This document shows, in pieces, positions 40,476 to 48,003 of a DNA stretch of 64,000 nt. Position 1 is the stretch's first letter, and each line of letters starts with the position of its first letter. The position numbers and the translations under genes were made by a program. The notes under the pieces are model-generated. The model was given only the letters and a program-made list of their open reading frames with translations. It did not search any database and was not told the DNA's origin. Source of the stretch: Streptomyces sp. ISL-96. Lineage in GTDB: Bacteria; Actinomycetota; Actinomycetes; Streptomycetales; Streptomycetaceae. Where the stretch lies: NCBI RefSeq assembly GCF_018614035.1, contig NZ_JAGGPA010000006.1:62001-126000 (forward strand), read 5' to 3'.

Positions 40476-40577
40476 GACGGTGCTCTCCGGTTCGCTTCGG
40501 AAGGTTGTGGTGCGCGTGTCCGGGGGCGGGTGACCGGCCGAGGTGCCCGGCGCGGTCACCCGCTTCGTGCTGTCCGG

Positions 40578-41642
40578 TCAGTTCCGGGCGGAGGTGACCG
40601 GCTGTCCGTGCTGCTCGCGGAGCTGGACCATCAGGGCGGTCAGCGTGTCGCTGGACAGCGGGATTTGCTGACCCCGGATCGCCTGGGCGACCACCTTGCG
40701 GGTCAGTTTGTCCTCGGCCCTGACCGCTGACCGGGCGATCTCCAGCAGCTCCTCGGTGTCCGGGTCCGGCCGCTGGTCACCGGTTGTCCGGGTGTCCGGG
40801 TCACTGACCGCCGGCGGAGTGACCGTCCGGTCAGTGACCGGCGCGAGGCTGTCCTGGTGACCGGTGACCGGCTCGGTGCCGGCCGGGCGCTCAGTGACCG
40901 ATGGTGCCGTGTCCGACTGTCCGGGCAGGTCAGCGGCCTCGTGCGGCGACTCGTGGTGACCGGTGACCGGGCTGCTGCTGTCCGCCGCGGCACTGTCCCC
41001 GGTCAGTGACCGAGGACTTGGGGTCTGCTTGTCCAGGGACAGTCGCGGCCGGTCGGTCAGGGCAGTGACCGGCTGACCGGCACCGACCTGACCGACCTGC
41101 GGCTGCGGCTGACCGGGCCGGTCAGTCCGGGTGTCGGGTCGGTCGGCCTGACCGAGGTGATCGGCCTGTCCGAGGTCATCGCGGTCACTTCCGTCACGGT
41201 CGTTGACTGGCCCCCGGGCGATGAGGATGTAGAGGTGGACCGCTCCGGCCAGCGCGAGCGGGGCAATGGTGGACAGCACCGCGACCACCGTGTCCCCGAG
41301 CCGCAGTCCGGTGGCCGAGGCGTTCTCCTCGTTGAGCCTGACGGCGTGCAGGGCGTTGGCCCAGATGCTGGCGGCGGTGGCCGTGCCGAAGAGCGTCCAG
41401 ACGTAGAGCCGGGCGCGCAGGGGTGCGTCGCGCAGAACCAGGAGGGCCCGGATGCCGTAGGCGATGAACCCGTCGATCACCAGGGGGAAGAGGTAGGTCA
41501 GGAAACCGCGGACGTGGATGGCGACGGCCATCTGCTGGAGTGCGTCGTAGCTGAGGGCGCATCCCGCGCCGCCCAGGGCGATGACGACGGCACGGTCCCA
41601 GCCGGTGATGTGCGCCGCCTTGGGCGCGCTCGCGGTGCTCAC
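40578..41642 (-). CDS. DUF2637 membrane protein (Spd-like)
   Basis: A 354-residue protein. Residues 15-135 match DUF2637: WDRAVVIALGGAGCALSYDAL, VRGFLTYLFPLVIDGFIAYG, TATAASIWANALHAVRL, with four membrane helices. DUF2637 proteins are associated with plasmid spread (Spd) functions. Residues 150-295 are a low-complexity linker with many PVTG or SVTD units, and the C-terminal 60 residues (TEELLEIARSAVRAEDKLTR, KVVAQAIRGQQIPLSSDTL) form an HTH-like domain. GTG start overlaps the previous stop (GTGA). Confidence 0.8.
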   Translation of the reverse strand: MSTASAPKAAHITGWDRAVVIALGGAGCALSYDALQQMAVAIHVRGFLTYLFPLVIDGFIAYGIRALLVLRDAPLRARLYVWTLFGTATAASIWANALHAVRLNEENASATGLRLGDTVVAVLSTIAPLALAGAVHLYILIARGPVNDRDGSDRDDLGQADHLGQADRPDTRTDRPGQPQPQVGQVGAGQPVTALTDRPRLSLDKQTPSPRSLTGDSAAADSSSPVTGHHESPHEAADLPGQSDTAPSVTERPAGTEPVTGHQDSLAPVTDRTVTPPAVSDPDTRTTGDQRPDPDTEELLEIARSAVRAEDKLTRKVVAQAIRGQQIPLSSDTLTALMVQLREQHGQPVTSARN

Positions 41643-42205
41643 GCCGCCGTCCCGAAGTCGTCGCGGCCCAGACGCTCGCCGCCGGTCTCGGGGGGCGGGG
41701 TGGTCTTCGTGCTCTGGTCCAGGTCTCGGTTGCGCAGGGCCCGGCCGGTCTCGCGGTACAGCTTCTGGGCGTGCTCCTCGGTGATCTTCAGGAGCCAGGC
41801 CAGGCGCTGTTCGGACAGGCCGTGACGGTAGGCGGCGTGGACGACCGCGCGGCGCTCGGTCTTGGTGAGGTGGACGTCGCGCCCGGCGATGGTGGCGTTG
41901 ACGCGGCTGTAGTCCAGGCGGTTGGCGAGCTTCTCGTGCAGCGGTCCGCGCTCCTCCTCGGTCATGCCGCCCCGGATGCCGTGGGTGTCGCCGCTTTCGA
42001 GGGCGGCGTCCAGGCAGGTGCGGCGGACCGGGCACGGGCCGCACAGCGACTTCGCGACGGTGATCTTGTCGGTCTCGTCGGGCTCCGGGAAGAAGATTTC
42101 GGGGTCCACCGGGTTGTACTCGGTGCTCTGGCAGACGGCCTGGTCCTGCCAGGTCTGGTCGCCGAGCGACCGGTGGCGGGCAGGGCTGATCGTCGTGGCG
42201 GTCAT
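41639..42205 (-). CDS. WhiB-family regulator with C-terminal extension
   Basis: A 188-residue protein. Residues 15-90 form a WhiB domain: WQDQAVCQS, CGPCPVRRTCLDAAL (iron-sulfur cysteines C-x2-C-x5-C plus the first Cys) and the turn GIRGGMTEEER. It is followed by an HTH-like region (LTKTERRAVVHAAYRHGLSE, RLAWLLKITEEHAQKLYRE) that is unusual for the family. It probably senses redox state or regulates element genes. The end LGRDDFGTAA repeats the C-terminus of the coupling protein. Confidence 0.85.
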   Translation of the reverse strand: MTATTISPARHRSLGDQTWQDQAVCQSTEYNPVDPEIFFPEPDETDKITVAKSLCGPCPVRRTCLDAALESGDTHGIRGGMTEEERGPLHEKLANRLDYSRVNATIAGRDVHLTKTERRAVVHAAYRHGLSEQRLAWLLKITEEHAQKLYRETGRALRNRDLDQSTKTTPPPETGGERLGRDDFGTAA

Positions 42206-42321
42206 GCGGGTTGCTCCGATCGCTCTCCGCGCGCAGGGGCGTCGGCGGAGGGGTGCGCTGGGTCGGGAGGTGCAGGGGCGGCGCGCTGGGGGCGCGGCCC
42301 GGCATGGCGGTCTGCGGCAGG

Positions 42322-43026
42322 TCAGGCTGCGGCGCGATGGCGTCTGCGGTCGACCGGCTCGAACTCGACCCGGGTGGTCATCTGCGCGAGCCTGCTGGTG
42401 ACGCGGTCGCCGAGGTAGGCCCGGAGGTCCTTGATCGCCAGGTTGGTGGTGATCAGGGTCGGGAGCATGTGGTTGTACCGGCGGTTGATCAGCCGGTACG
42501 TCACTTCCTCGACCCACTCGGACGCCTTGGCCGCACCGAGGTCGTCGATGATCAGCAGCGGGCAGCGGCTGACGGCCGCCAGTTCCCGCTCGCTGTCTGC
42601 CCCGGGCCGGGGGCGCAGGTCGGCGTACAGGTCGGCGGCGGTGGTCGCGCGCCAGCGCACCCCGACTCCGCTCTGCACCAGTCTCCGGACCGCGCCGTAC
42701 GCCTGGTGGGTCTTGCCCGCGCCGACAACCCCGGCCATCAGCAGGCTGGGGCCGGTGGTGACCTGCCGCCGGGCTCCCAGGCTGGGGGCGACGGCGGCCT
42801 CGGCGACGTCCCGGGCCCAGGCCAGGACCTGGGGGTGGTCGGCGACTGCGGCCTGGTAGCGCGGGGGCATCCCCGCCGACAGGGCGTCCAGCGGGGAGAA
42901 CGGCTCGGGCTCGTCGACCAGTTCGGCGACGGCGGCCGGGTCGATGTTGCGAGCGGCCAGGATCCGGGCCATCCGGTCCAGGGTGCCCTCGCCGAGGGTC
43001 TGCGGTTCGCGGTTGCGGGTGCGCAT
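42322..43026 (-). CDS. DnaC/IstB-like AAA+ ATPase (helicase loader)
   Basis: A 234-residue protein with Walker A GVVGAGKTH, Walker B CPLLIIDDLGAAKASEW and TNLAIKDLRAYLGDRVTSRL (sensor and arginine finger region), the order typical of DnaC/IstB-type proteins. Together with the initiator upstream it would load the host helicase at the element's replication origin. Start overlaps the stop of the initiator gene (TGATG). Confidence 0.85.
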   Translation of the reverse strand: MRTRNREPQTLGEGTLDRMARILAARNIDPAAVAELVDEPEPFSPLDALSAGMPPRYQAAVADHPQVLAWARDVAEAAVAPSLGARRQVTTGPSLLMAGVVGAGKTHQAYGAVRRLVQSGVGVRWRATTAADLYADLRPRPGADSERELAAVSRCPLLIIDDLGAAKASEWVEEVTYRLINRRYNHMLPTLITTNLAIKDLRAYLGDRVTSRLAQMTTRVEFEPVDRRRHRAAA

Positions 43027-44045
43027 CACAGCTCCTCGGCGTAGGCGGCGGCAGCGTTGGCCGGGTTGGTCCACGCCTGGTGAGCGGGCACGTTAGGCCG
43101 GATTCCCGGCCGCGCCAAACCGCCGGAGCGTGCGTTCATGGCCTCGTTGACCATGCTGGTCAGCACGCTCGGGTGCTTGGGGTTGACTGCGAAGTTCTGC
43201 AGCCCGGCCCGGATGTGCTCCGGGGCGATCCCCTCGCCCAGGAGCTTCTTGGTGATCCGCCCGAGGTGTCCGATCACGTCGCTGGGCGGGCGCTCGTCGC
43301 AGGCAGCGATGTACTCGCCGACGAGCTGGTTGGCCGAGACGGTGGCTGCGGGCGCTGTGCGCCCCGTAGGGAAAGAAGATCCAGGATCCAAGATCCTAGA
43401 TCCAGGCGCCGAGCCCTCTCCGAGGCTTCGGGGAAGGTTCGGAGAATCCTCGGCGAATGTGCCCTGACCTGCACTTTTCATATCCGCGCGGCTAGGGGTG
43501 CCGGCCATGCCGTCGAAGGCGTCCTGCTGGGCGGCGGGAGCCTCGCCTGCGTGGCCACGAGGCGTCGCGGCGGGCTGCGCGGGCAGATCGAGGGCTCGGG
43601 GAGCGTTCGGCGAAGCCTCGGCGAACCCTCGGGGAGGGGTGGGCGACTCCTCGGCCCGCTTGGTGCAGGTCCCCTTGCAGGGGCCGCACCGGTCGGCACC
43701 GTGGTGCTGCGAGCAGGAGGGCAGGCGGGACTGGCTCGGCTTGTCGATCTTCTGGTGCTCGGACCAGGTCACGATGTGGAGGTAGCGGCGGCCGTCGCAG
43801 CCGGTGTACCGGCAGATCAGGCCGGCGTTCGCGAGTTGGTGGAGGTCGTCTTCGACGTGGACCGAGGTGTGCTCGGCGCGCAGGGGCCAGAGCAGCCCGG
43901 CGATGATCGCGGCGTTGTCGCGGTGGCGGCCGTGGTCGTCGGCCTGAGTGAGCAGACCGAAGAAGGTCCGCTCGGCCTCGACGCTCACTTCGGCGAGCGA
44001 CTCGGAGACGAATGCCTCCGGCTTGATGGTTCGTATCCGCGCCAT
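43026..44045 (-). CDS. Phage-type replication initiator (winged helix, lambda-O-like layout)
   Basis: A 339-residue protein. Residues 1-100 are a winged-helix domain of the phage replication type (MARIRTIKPEAFVSESLAEV, RTFFGLLTQADDHGRHRDN, LHQLANAGLICRY). CSQHHGADRCGPCKGTC near residue 115 may bind zinc. The middle (125-240) is low-complexity and coincides with short DNA repeats. The C-terminus (SDVIGHLGRITKKLLGEGIA, LQNFAVNPKHPSVLTSMVNE) is helical and could contact the helicase loader. The DNA repeats inside the gene suggest that the origin lies within it, as in lambda O. Confidence 0.75.
   Translation of the reverse strand: MARIRTIKPEAFVSESLAEVSVEAERTFFGLLTQADDHGRHRDNAAIIAGLLWPLRAEHTSVHVEDDLHQLANAGLICRYTGCDGRRYLHIVTWSEHQKIDKPSQSRLPSCSQHHGADRCGPCKGTCTKRAEESPTPPRGFAEASPNAPRALDLPAQPAATPRGHAGEAPAAQQDAFDGMAGTPSRADMKSAGQGTFAEDSPNLPRSLGEGSAPGSRILDPGSSFPTGRTAPAATVSANQLVGEYIAACDERPPSDVIGHLGRITKKLLGEGIAPEHIRAGLQNFAVNPKHPSVLTSMVNEAMNARSGGLARPGIRPNVPAHQAWTNPANAAAAYAEEL
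43378..43405. repeat. Four tandem 7-bp GATCC repeats
   Basis: GATCCAG GATCCAA GATCCTA GATCCAG at exact 7-bp spacing inside the initiator gene. Seven is not a multiple of three, so the repeat is not a by-product of a repeated peptide. A likely initiator or helicase-loading site. Confidence 0.75.
43429..43636. repeat. Iteron-like TTCGGCGAA repeats in the initiator gene
   Basis: Two clusters of 11-12-bp units based on TTCGG(C/A/G)GAA occur at about 43429-43457 and 43597-43636. Each holds three or four units. Together with the GATCC array they form a candidate replication origin inside the initiator gene. Confidence 0.6.
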
Positions 44046-44046
44046 G

Positions 44047-44373
44047 TCAGCGGCCCCGACCGGCGGCGATCAAGTCGCTGCGGGTGAGGGTCGCGTCGGC
44101 GAGGTCGAAGGTGTGCGGCCGTGTCCAGTCCGCCTCCGGCCAGACCCTCAGGATCCAGCGGGCTGCGACCCTGGCGGTCGTCCGGCCCAGCTCCATGGTC
44201 TCCCCGGCCTCGTCCTTGACGATGGCGTGCGGGTGGGGCCACGCCTGCTTCGGGTCGTTGAGGCTGACCCGGATGGTGGCCGCGCCCGGAATCATGTCGG
44301 CGAGCTGGGCGGCGAGGCGGTGCTGGCGGGCCGTGTCCGGGCAGGCCGGGGTTCCGCTCGGCATGGCGAGCAT
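44047..44373 (-). CDS. Hypothetical protein, first gene of the leftward operon
   Basis: A 108-residue protein with ATIRVSLNDPKQAWPHPHAIV and GRTTARVAARWILRVWPEADW, alpha/beta, unknown family. Similar small proteins open replication operons in Streptomyces elements. The ATG follows CGGAG, which pairs with CTCC in the structured leader, so it is controlled in the same way as the small ORF at 1539. Confidence 0.7.
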   Translation of the reverse strand: MLAMPSGTPACPDTARQHRLAAQLADMIPGAATIRVSLNDPKQAWPHPHAIVKDEAGETMELGRTTARVAARWILRVWPEADWTRPHTFDLADATLTRSDLIAAGRGR

Positions 44374-44545
44374 GCGATACTCCGTTGTTCGTTAGGAGTG
44401 CGGTGCGGCGGTTCTCGTGCAAAAGCCCCGCCGCCCGCGAGATGTGAATTGCGCCCCTCGGGGTGCCGGCCCGGCGCTTGGGAGTTGGTAGCTCCCGGGC
44501 GCCGGTTTTCGTTGCCTGGTCGCGTCACGGACCGTTCGCTTGCAT
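44374..44545 (-). promoter_or_regulatory. Structured leader RNA of the replication/mobilisation operon
   Basis: Read leftward, this region repeats the blocks of the leader at 1344-1541: GAGGAGAC, CCGGCG(C)CCGGGAGCTACCAACTCC, the ATTCACATC box, CTTTTGCACGAGAA between two arms, and CTCCTAACGAACAACGGAG, in which the ribosome site of the next gene is paired. A six-codon leader frame lies at 44525-44545. Two copies before the two main operons of one element suggest that both are governed by one signal. Confidence 0.65.
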
Positions 44546-44617
44546 CGCCCCGTCTCCTCCCTGGTCTGTCTCCGACCGACGTTCTCCTCGGCAGGCGCAC
44601 GGCCTGACTGCCGAAGG

Positions 44618-44642
44618 CGGGGATGCGAATCCCCGCGTTTTT
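44618..44642. terminator. Hairpin with T run
   Basis: CGGGGAT (44618-44624) pairs with ATCCCCG (44629-44635), followed by a T run at 44638-44642 on the plus strand. It resembles the T-arm of a tRNA but no acceptor or other arms fit. It insulates the divergent promoters on either side. Confidence 0.55.
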
Positions 44643-44721
44643 CGGTAGCCTGAAGCTATCTTGGTTCACAGGAAAGGTCAACGGCCCGATGTTTCTTCGG
44701 TTCACACAAAGATGAGGTCTC
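44643..44721 (+). promoter_or_regulatory. Regulatory region of the XRE/EspR-like gene
   Basis: GGTTCACA is repeated directly at 44663-44670 and 44699-44706, and TAGC-ctgaa-GCTA forms a short palindrome at 44646-44658. TATCTT at 44657-44662 could be a -10 element. Repeats so close to the start of a HTH gene are probably its own operators. Confidence 0.5.
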
Positions 44722-45618
44722 ATGCCAGCTCGACGCTTCGATAGGACTCGTGTGCGCTCGGTACGTCGAGCCGCCGAGATCTCGCAGTCCGACGTGGCAT
44801 CTGCCCTCGGTGCTGCGGATTCGACAGTGGCAGGGTGGGAGCTGGGCTCATCTGTGCCGGATCAGGAAAAGTTGCCCGCCCTCGCCGGGGTGCTCAACCA
44901 GCCGTTGGACGTCCTGTTCCCTCGTGACGGCTTGCCCGACCTCACTGACCTACGGTGCGACGCCGGCCTCTATCGGTACGAGATGGCAGCGGTCATCGGT
45001 ACCAAGAGCGACGGTCCAGTGGCCGGTGCGGAGAACGGCATCCGGCGCCTCAAGGACAGGTACCTCCCTGACCTGGCGGAGGCGTATCGCGTCACCGTGG
45101 ACGAGGTGAAGCGAGCGCAGGAACGGTCAATGGCGAAGGCTCGGGGCGAAGAGGTGGAGGGTGAGGCTGCCGCCATCGCGGCGGTCGAGGAGCCGCCCCG
45201 AACGCTGGCTGAGAAGATCACCCTCGTCCTGGAGCGCTCGTACCCGTCGGGGGCGATGCCGGGGGACGGAGAGATCGCGGTGGCCGTGAACGCTTACGCG
45301 GGGTCGCAGGTCACCACTGCCGAGAAGGTGAAGGCCCTTCGTACGGGCACCGACGAAGCCGAGGCCCCTGCTCCGGTCGTCCTGGAAGGTCTCGCCCAAT
45401 TCTTCGGCGTCACGCGCCTGTACTTCGAGCCGGACGACGCTGTCGCCCGGCAGGTCTACGAAGGACTTCGCCTGATGTCGGCCGCCAAGAGCGGGAAGGT
45501 GGGCCGAGTCCGGGCCCGCGGTCTTGGCGCGGAGGGTCTGTCGGCCGACGTCCTCTCGATCCTGAACGATCTCGCGACCGAGTTCGAGAAGAAGGCCGAC
45601 CCCGACGCCAACGAATAG
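44722..45618 (+). CDS. XRE-family regulator with EspR-like C-terminal half
   Basis: A 298-residue protein. Residues 8-65 are an XRE HTH (VRRAAEISQSDVASALGAAD, GWELGSSVPDQEKLPALAGV). Residues 70-140 are a second, less clear helical part. Residues 160-298 resemble EspR-type nucleoid regulators: TLAEKITLVLERSYPSG, VTTAEKVKALRTG, LAQFFGVTRLYFEPDD. The fusion is unusual. It lies between the replication operon and the ImmA-like peptidase operon and is the best candidate for the master repressor of the element. Confidence 0.8.
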   Translation: MPARRFDRTRVRSVRRAAEISQSDVASALGAADSTVAGWELGSSVPDQEKLPALAGVLNQPLDVLFPRDGLPDLTDLRCDAGLYRYEMAAVIGTKSDGPVAGAENGIRRLKDRYLPDLAEAYRVTVDEVKRAQERSMAKARGEEVEGEAAAIAAVEEPPRTLAEKITLVLERSYPSGAMPGDGEIAVAVNAYAGSQVTTAEKVKALRTGTDEAEAPAPVVLEGLAQFFGVTRLYFEPDDAVARQVYEGLRLMSAAKSGKVGRVRARGLGAEGLSADVLSILNDLATEFEKKADPDANE

Positions 45619-45619
45619 T

Positions 45620-45658
45620 GCCCTGTTCCCAGGACTCAGGGAGTCGCGGGAACAGGGC
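45620..45658. terminator. Hairpin between convergent genes
   Basis: GCCCTGTTCCC (45620-45630) pairs with GGGAACAGGGC (45648-45658), an 11-bp stem between the XRE gene and the amidohydrolase. It can serve both directions. Confidence 0.75.
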
Positions 45659-45673
45659 GCTGAACAGCTACTT

Positions 45674-46888
45674 CTACTCGGCTGCTGCGTTGGGCTCGTG
45701 GCGCAGGCCGGAGGCGAACACAGCCCGGACGTTCTTCAACGCGTCGAGGTCCGCGAGCGGGTCTCCGTCGACCAGGAGGAGGTCCGCGCGGTAGCCGGGA
45801 GCGATCTGCCCCGTTGTGGAGCCCAGCCCCAGCGCCGTGGCCGCTTCGGACGTCGCCATGTCGAGGATCGAAGCGTTCGCCAGGCCCAGGTGGGAGTAGA
45901 ACGATAGGGCCGGGACCAAGCCGTCGAAGCCCGCGCGCTGCACTCCCGCGTCCGTTCCGGCCACCAGGCGTACGCCCGCGTCAGCCATCCGCCGCACTAG
46001 GTCGAACATTGCGGCGGCGCGCTCCTCGCCGAAGATGCGGGGGAGCATCTGCCAGTGCGGGCTGACCGCCGGGCAGACGGTAATTCCCCGGTCGATGATC
46101 TGCTGCACCACGTCCGGCCGGAAGTCGAGGCCACCGTCTGTCATCCATGTGCAGTGCTCGATCGTGTCCACACCAGCCTCCACAGCCGCGGTGATGCCGT
46201 CGGCACCGTGCGCGTGGGCCGCGACGGGGATCCCTGCCTTATGGGCTTCGTCCACCAGGGCGGTCAGTTCCTCTGCGGTGAACTGGGACTGGTGGCTCTT
46301 AGGGCCGTCCTTCGTCAGGCCGCCGCCGGTGACCATGGCCTTGATGACCCCGGCCCCCGCTGCGAGGTTGCGGCGGACGAGGTCGCGGATCTCGGCTTCA
46401 CCGGAGACCTCGCCGCCGAGGAAGTGGCAGTGCCCGCCCACGGTGGTCGCGGGCGTGCCCGCGGACACGATCCTCGGACCCGGCGTACGACGATCGTTGA
46501 TCTCCGCAGCCAAACGAAGCGCCAGACCACTTCGGTCACCGAGGTCACGGGCCGTGGTGACGCCACTGAGCAGGAGCTGTTCCGCACGACGGCGCATGTC
46601 CTCGAACAGGGCCTCATCCGTCGAGCCCTGGAGGGTGGTAACCGGATCAGGGCCACCGTCGAAGGCGAGGTGGACGTGCGCGTCGATCAGCCCCGGCAGA
46701 ACGGTTCCGTCGAATGCGAAGTGTGGAACGTCGGCGCCGGCCTGCTGCACGATCTGTTCGCGCGGCCCGACAGCGGTGATCGAGTCGCCCTCGATGAGAA
46801 CAGTGCCGTCCTCCAGGTAGGTCCCCGAGTCGACAAGCACTCGTCCACCGGTGATCAGCATCTTGTCTCCTTGATCATCACGAGTCAT
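45674..46888 (-). CDS. Amidohydrolase (imidazolonepropionase/prolidase-like)
   Basis: A 404-residue metal-dependent hydrolase. Metal ligands are visible: HVH in LIDAHVHLAF, Lys in VIKAMVTGGG, His in VAAHAHG, His in TIEHCTW and Asp in VAGTDAG. This is the complete set for a binuclear amidohydrolase of the type that cleaves cyclic or peptide-like amides. The substrate is unknown. It is the third gene of a leftward operon after an ImmA-like peptidase and a MAB_1171c-like protein. The start overlaps the preceding stop. Confidence 0.85.
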   Translation of the reverse strand: MTRDDQGDKMLITGGRVLVDSGTYLEDGTVLIEGDSITAVGPREQIVQQAGADVPHFAFDGTVLPGLIDAHVHLAFDGGPDPVTTLQGSTDEALFEDMRRRAEQLLLSGVTTARDLGDRSGLALRLAAEINDRRTPGPRIVSAGTPATTVGGHCHFLGGEVSGEAEIRDLVRRNLAAGAGVIKAMVTGGGLTKDGPKSHQSQFTAEELTALVDEAHKAGIPVAAHAHGADGITAAVEAGVDTIEHCTWMTDGGLDFRPDVVQQIIDRGITVCPAVSPHWQMLPRIFGEERAAAMFDLVRRMADAGVRLVAGTDAGVQRAGFDGLVPALSFYSHLGLANASILDMATSEAATALGLGSTTGQIAPGYRADLLLVDGDPLADLDALKNVRAVFASGLRHEPNAAAE

Positions 46889-48000
46889 GCGGCATCACGC
46901 AGCGCGTCGGACACCGCAATCAGTTGTTTCACATCCGACTGCCGGTCGCTTCCCAGAGCCATGGCGAGGGGGACCGCTCCGCGGGGTGCAGGGACGCCCT
47001 CCCCGATCCGGGCCGAGGCTCGGCGGAGCCGGGTAGCCAGCTCGGCCGAGTCGATACCGCGGACCGCGCTGTGGTCGTCCTCATCGAGCAAGTAGGGGCT
47101 GATGTCCACCAGGCCGTCGCGGCACTCCACGATGCGGCGGTGGTAGCGCCGGTGCACGCCGCGGGCCCGCCAGCGATCCAGCGCAGCCGGGGACGCCGGC
47201 CTCAGCACGTTCTCGGGATACGCCTCCGCCAGCAGTTCCCACAGCGGGGCAAGCCGACGATGATCACGCCGGTGCCGGAGCCAGAGCCGCAGGGAAGAGA
47301 TTCGGGCTCGCGCACCGGAGTACGTGATACCCGCTGCGAACAGCAGGATGGACGCCACCAGGAGGAAGGCCACGGCCGCCATAAGGGGATGCGGCACGTC
47401 CACGTCGGCCCAGCGAACGGCGACGATGACGGCGCGGATCGCGCAGGCCACGGCCATCGCTCCCAGGCCGACGGCGGTCATCCAGAGCCCGGTGGAGTGC
47501 GGGCGCCGGGACATGCGCGCGTAGCGGCGAGTCCACCGATACGCCATGCCGAGGGCATACATGAGGTAGAGACCGGCCCCGCCGTAAAAGAAGGCGATCT
47601 GCGGAATCGTCATGTCGGCCGTACTGAAGCTGCCGGCGAAGACCTCGTGCGGCACCGACTCCGCAGCCACGGTAATCGCGACCGCGACGACCCCGACGAC
47701 GACGGCTTCCCTGCGTGCCCGCCTGCGCCCCGCTTCTTCGTCAGCGGCGGAGTAGAGGTAGAAGCACATGAGGAAGTAGACCGTCAGAAGCAACAGCACG
47801 TTCTGGATCAGCTTCGCCGTCCCGTGGCCGGCGACCGTGTCGACGCCGGACGCACCGCCGGGCATAGCCACCGGGTACGACAACGCAGCGCAGAACAGAC
47901 AGAGGGTGACAGAACGCAGAGGCGCGTCATTAGGGGATCGCTTCAGCTGGTAGAGCTTCCAGGCGAGAGCGGCCACGAGCCCCAGGAGTAGCAGTTCCAC
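46885..48000 (-). CDS. MAB_1171c-family membrane protein
   Basis: A 371-residue protein with seven probable transmembrane helices in residues 1-230 and a soluble C-terminal part (LRLWLRHRRDHRRLAPLWELL, RRYHRRIVECRDGL). The pattern LAPLWELLAEAYP and IVECRDGLVDISPYL is that of MAB_1171c (DUF6545) putative transporters, often found next to an XRE regulator and an ImmA-type protein in Streptomyces. Function unproven. Confidence 0.75.
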   Translation of the reverse strand: MELLLLGLVAALAWKLYQLKRSPNDAPLRSVTLCLFCAALSYPVAMPGGASGVDTVAGHGTAKLIQNVLLLLTVYFLMCFYLYSAADEEAGRRRARREAVVVGVVAVAITVAAESVPHEVFAGSFSTADMTIPQIAFFYGGAGLYLMYALGMAYRWTRRYARMSRRPHSTGLWMTAVGLGAMAVACAIRAVIVAVRWADVDVPHPLMAAVAFLLVASILLFAAGITYSGARARISSLRLWLRHRRDHRRLAPLWELLAEAYPENVLRPASPAALDRWRARGVHRRYHRRIVECRDGLVDISPYLLDEDDHSAVRGIDSAELATRLRRASARIGEGVPAPRGAVPLAMALGSDRQSDVKQLIAVSDALRDAA

Positions 48001-48003
48001 GGG

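Noticed and set aside
43089..43118. Another copy of the GGCCGCGCC-AAACC motif
   Set aside because: It lies inside a coding region and matches only part of the motif; likely chance in high-GC DNA.
43378..43636. CRISPR-like array
   Set aside because: Repeats are only 7-12 bp and tandem without spacers; they fit iterons, not CRISPR. No other candidate array exists in the window.
44556..44642. A tRNA-like hairpin (GCGGGGATGCGAATCCCCGC)
   Set aside because: Only the T-arm-like stem is present. No acceptor stem, D-arm or anticodon arm can be formed, so it is listed as a terminator.
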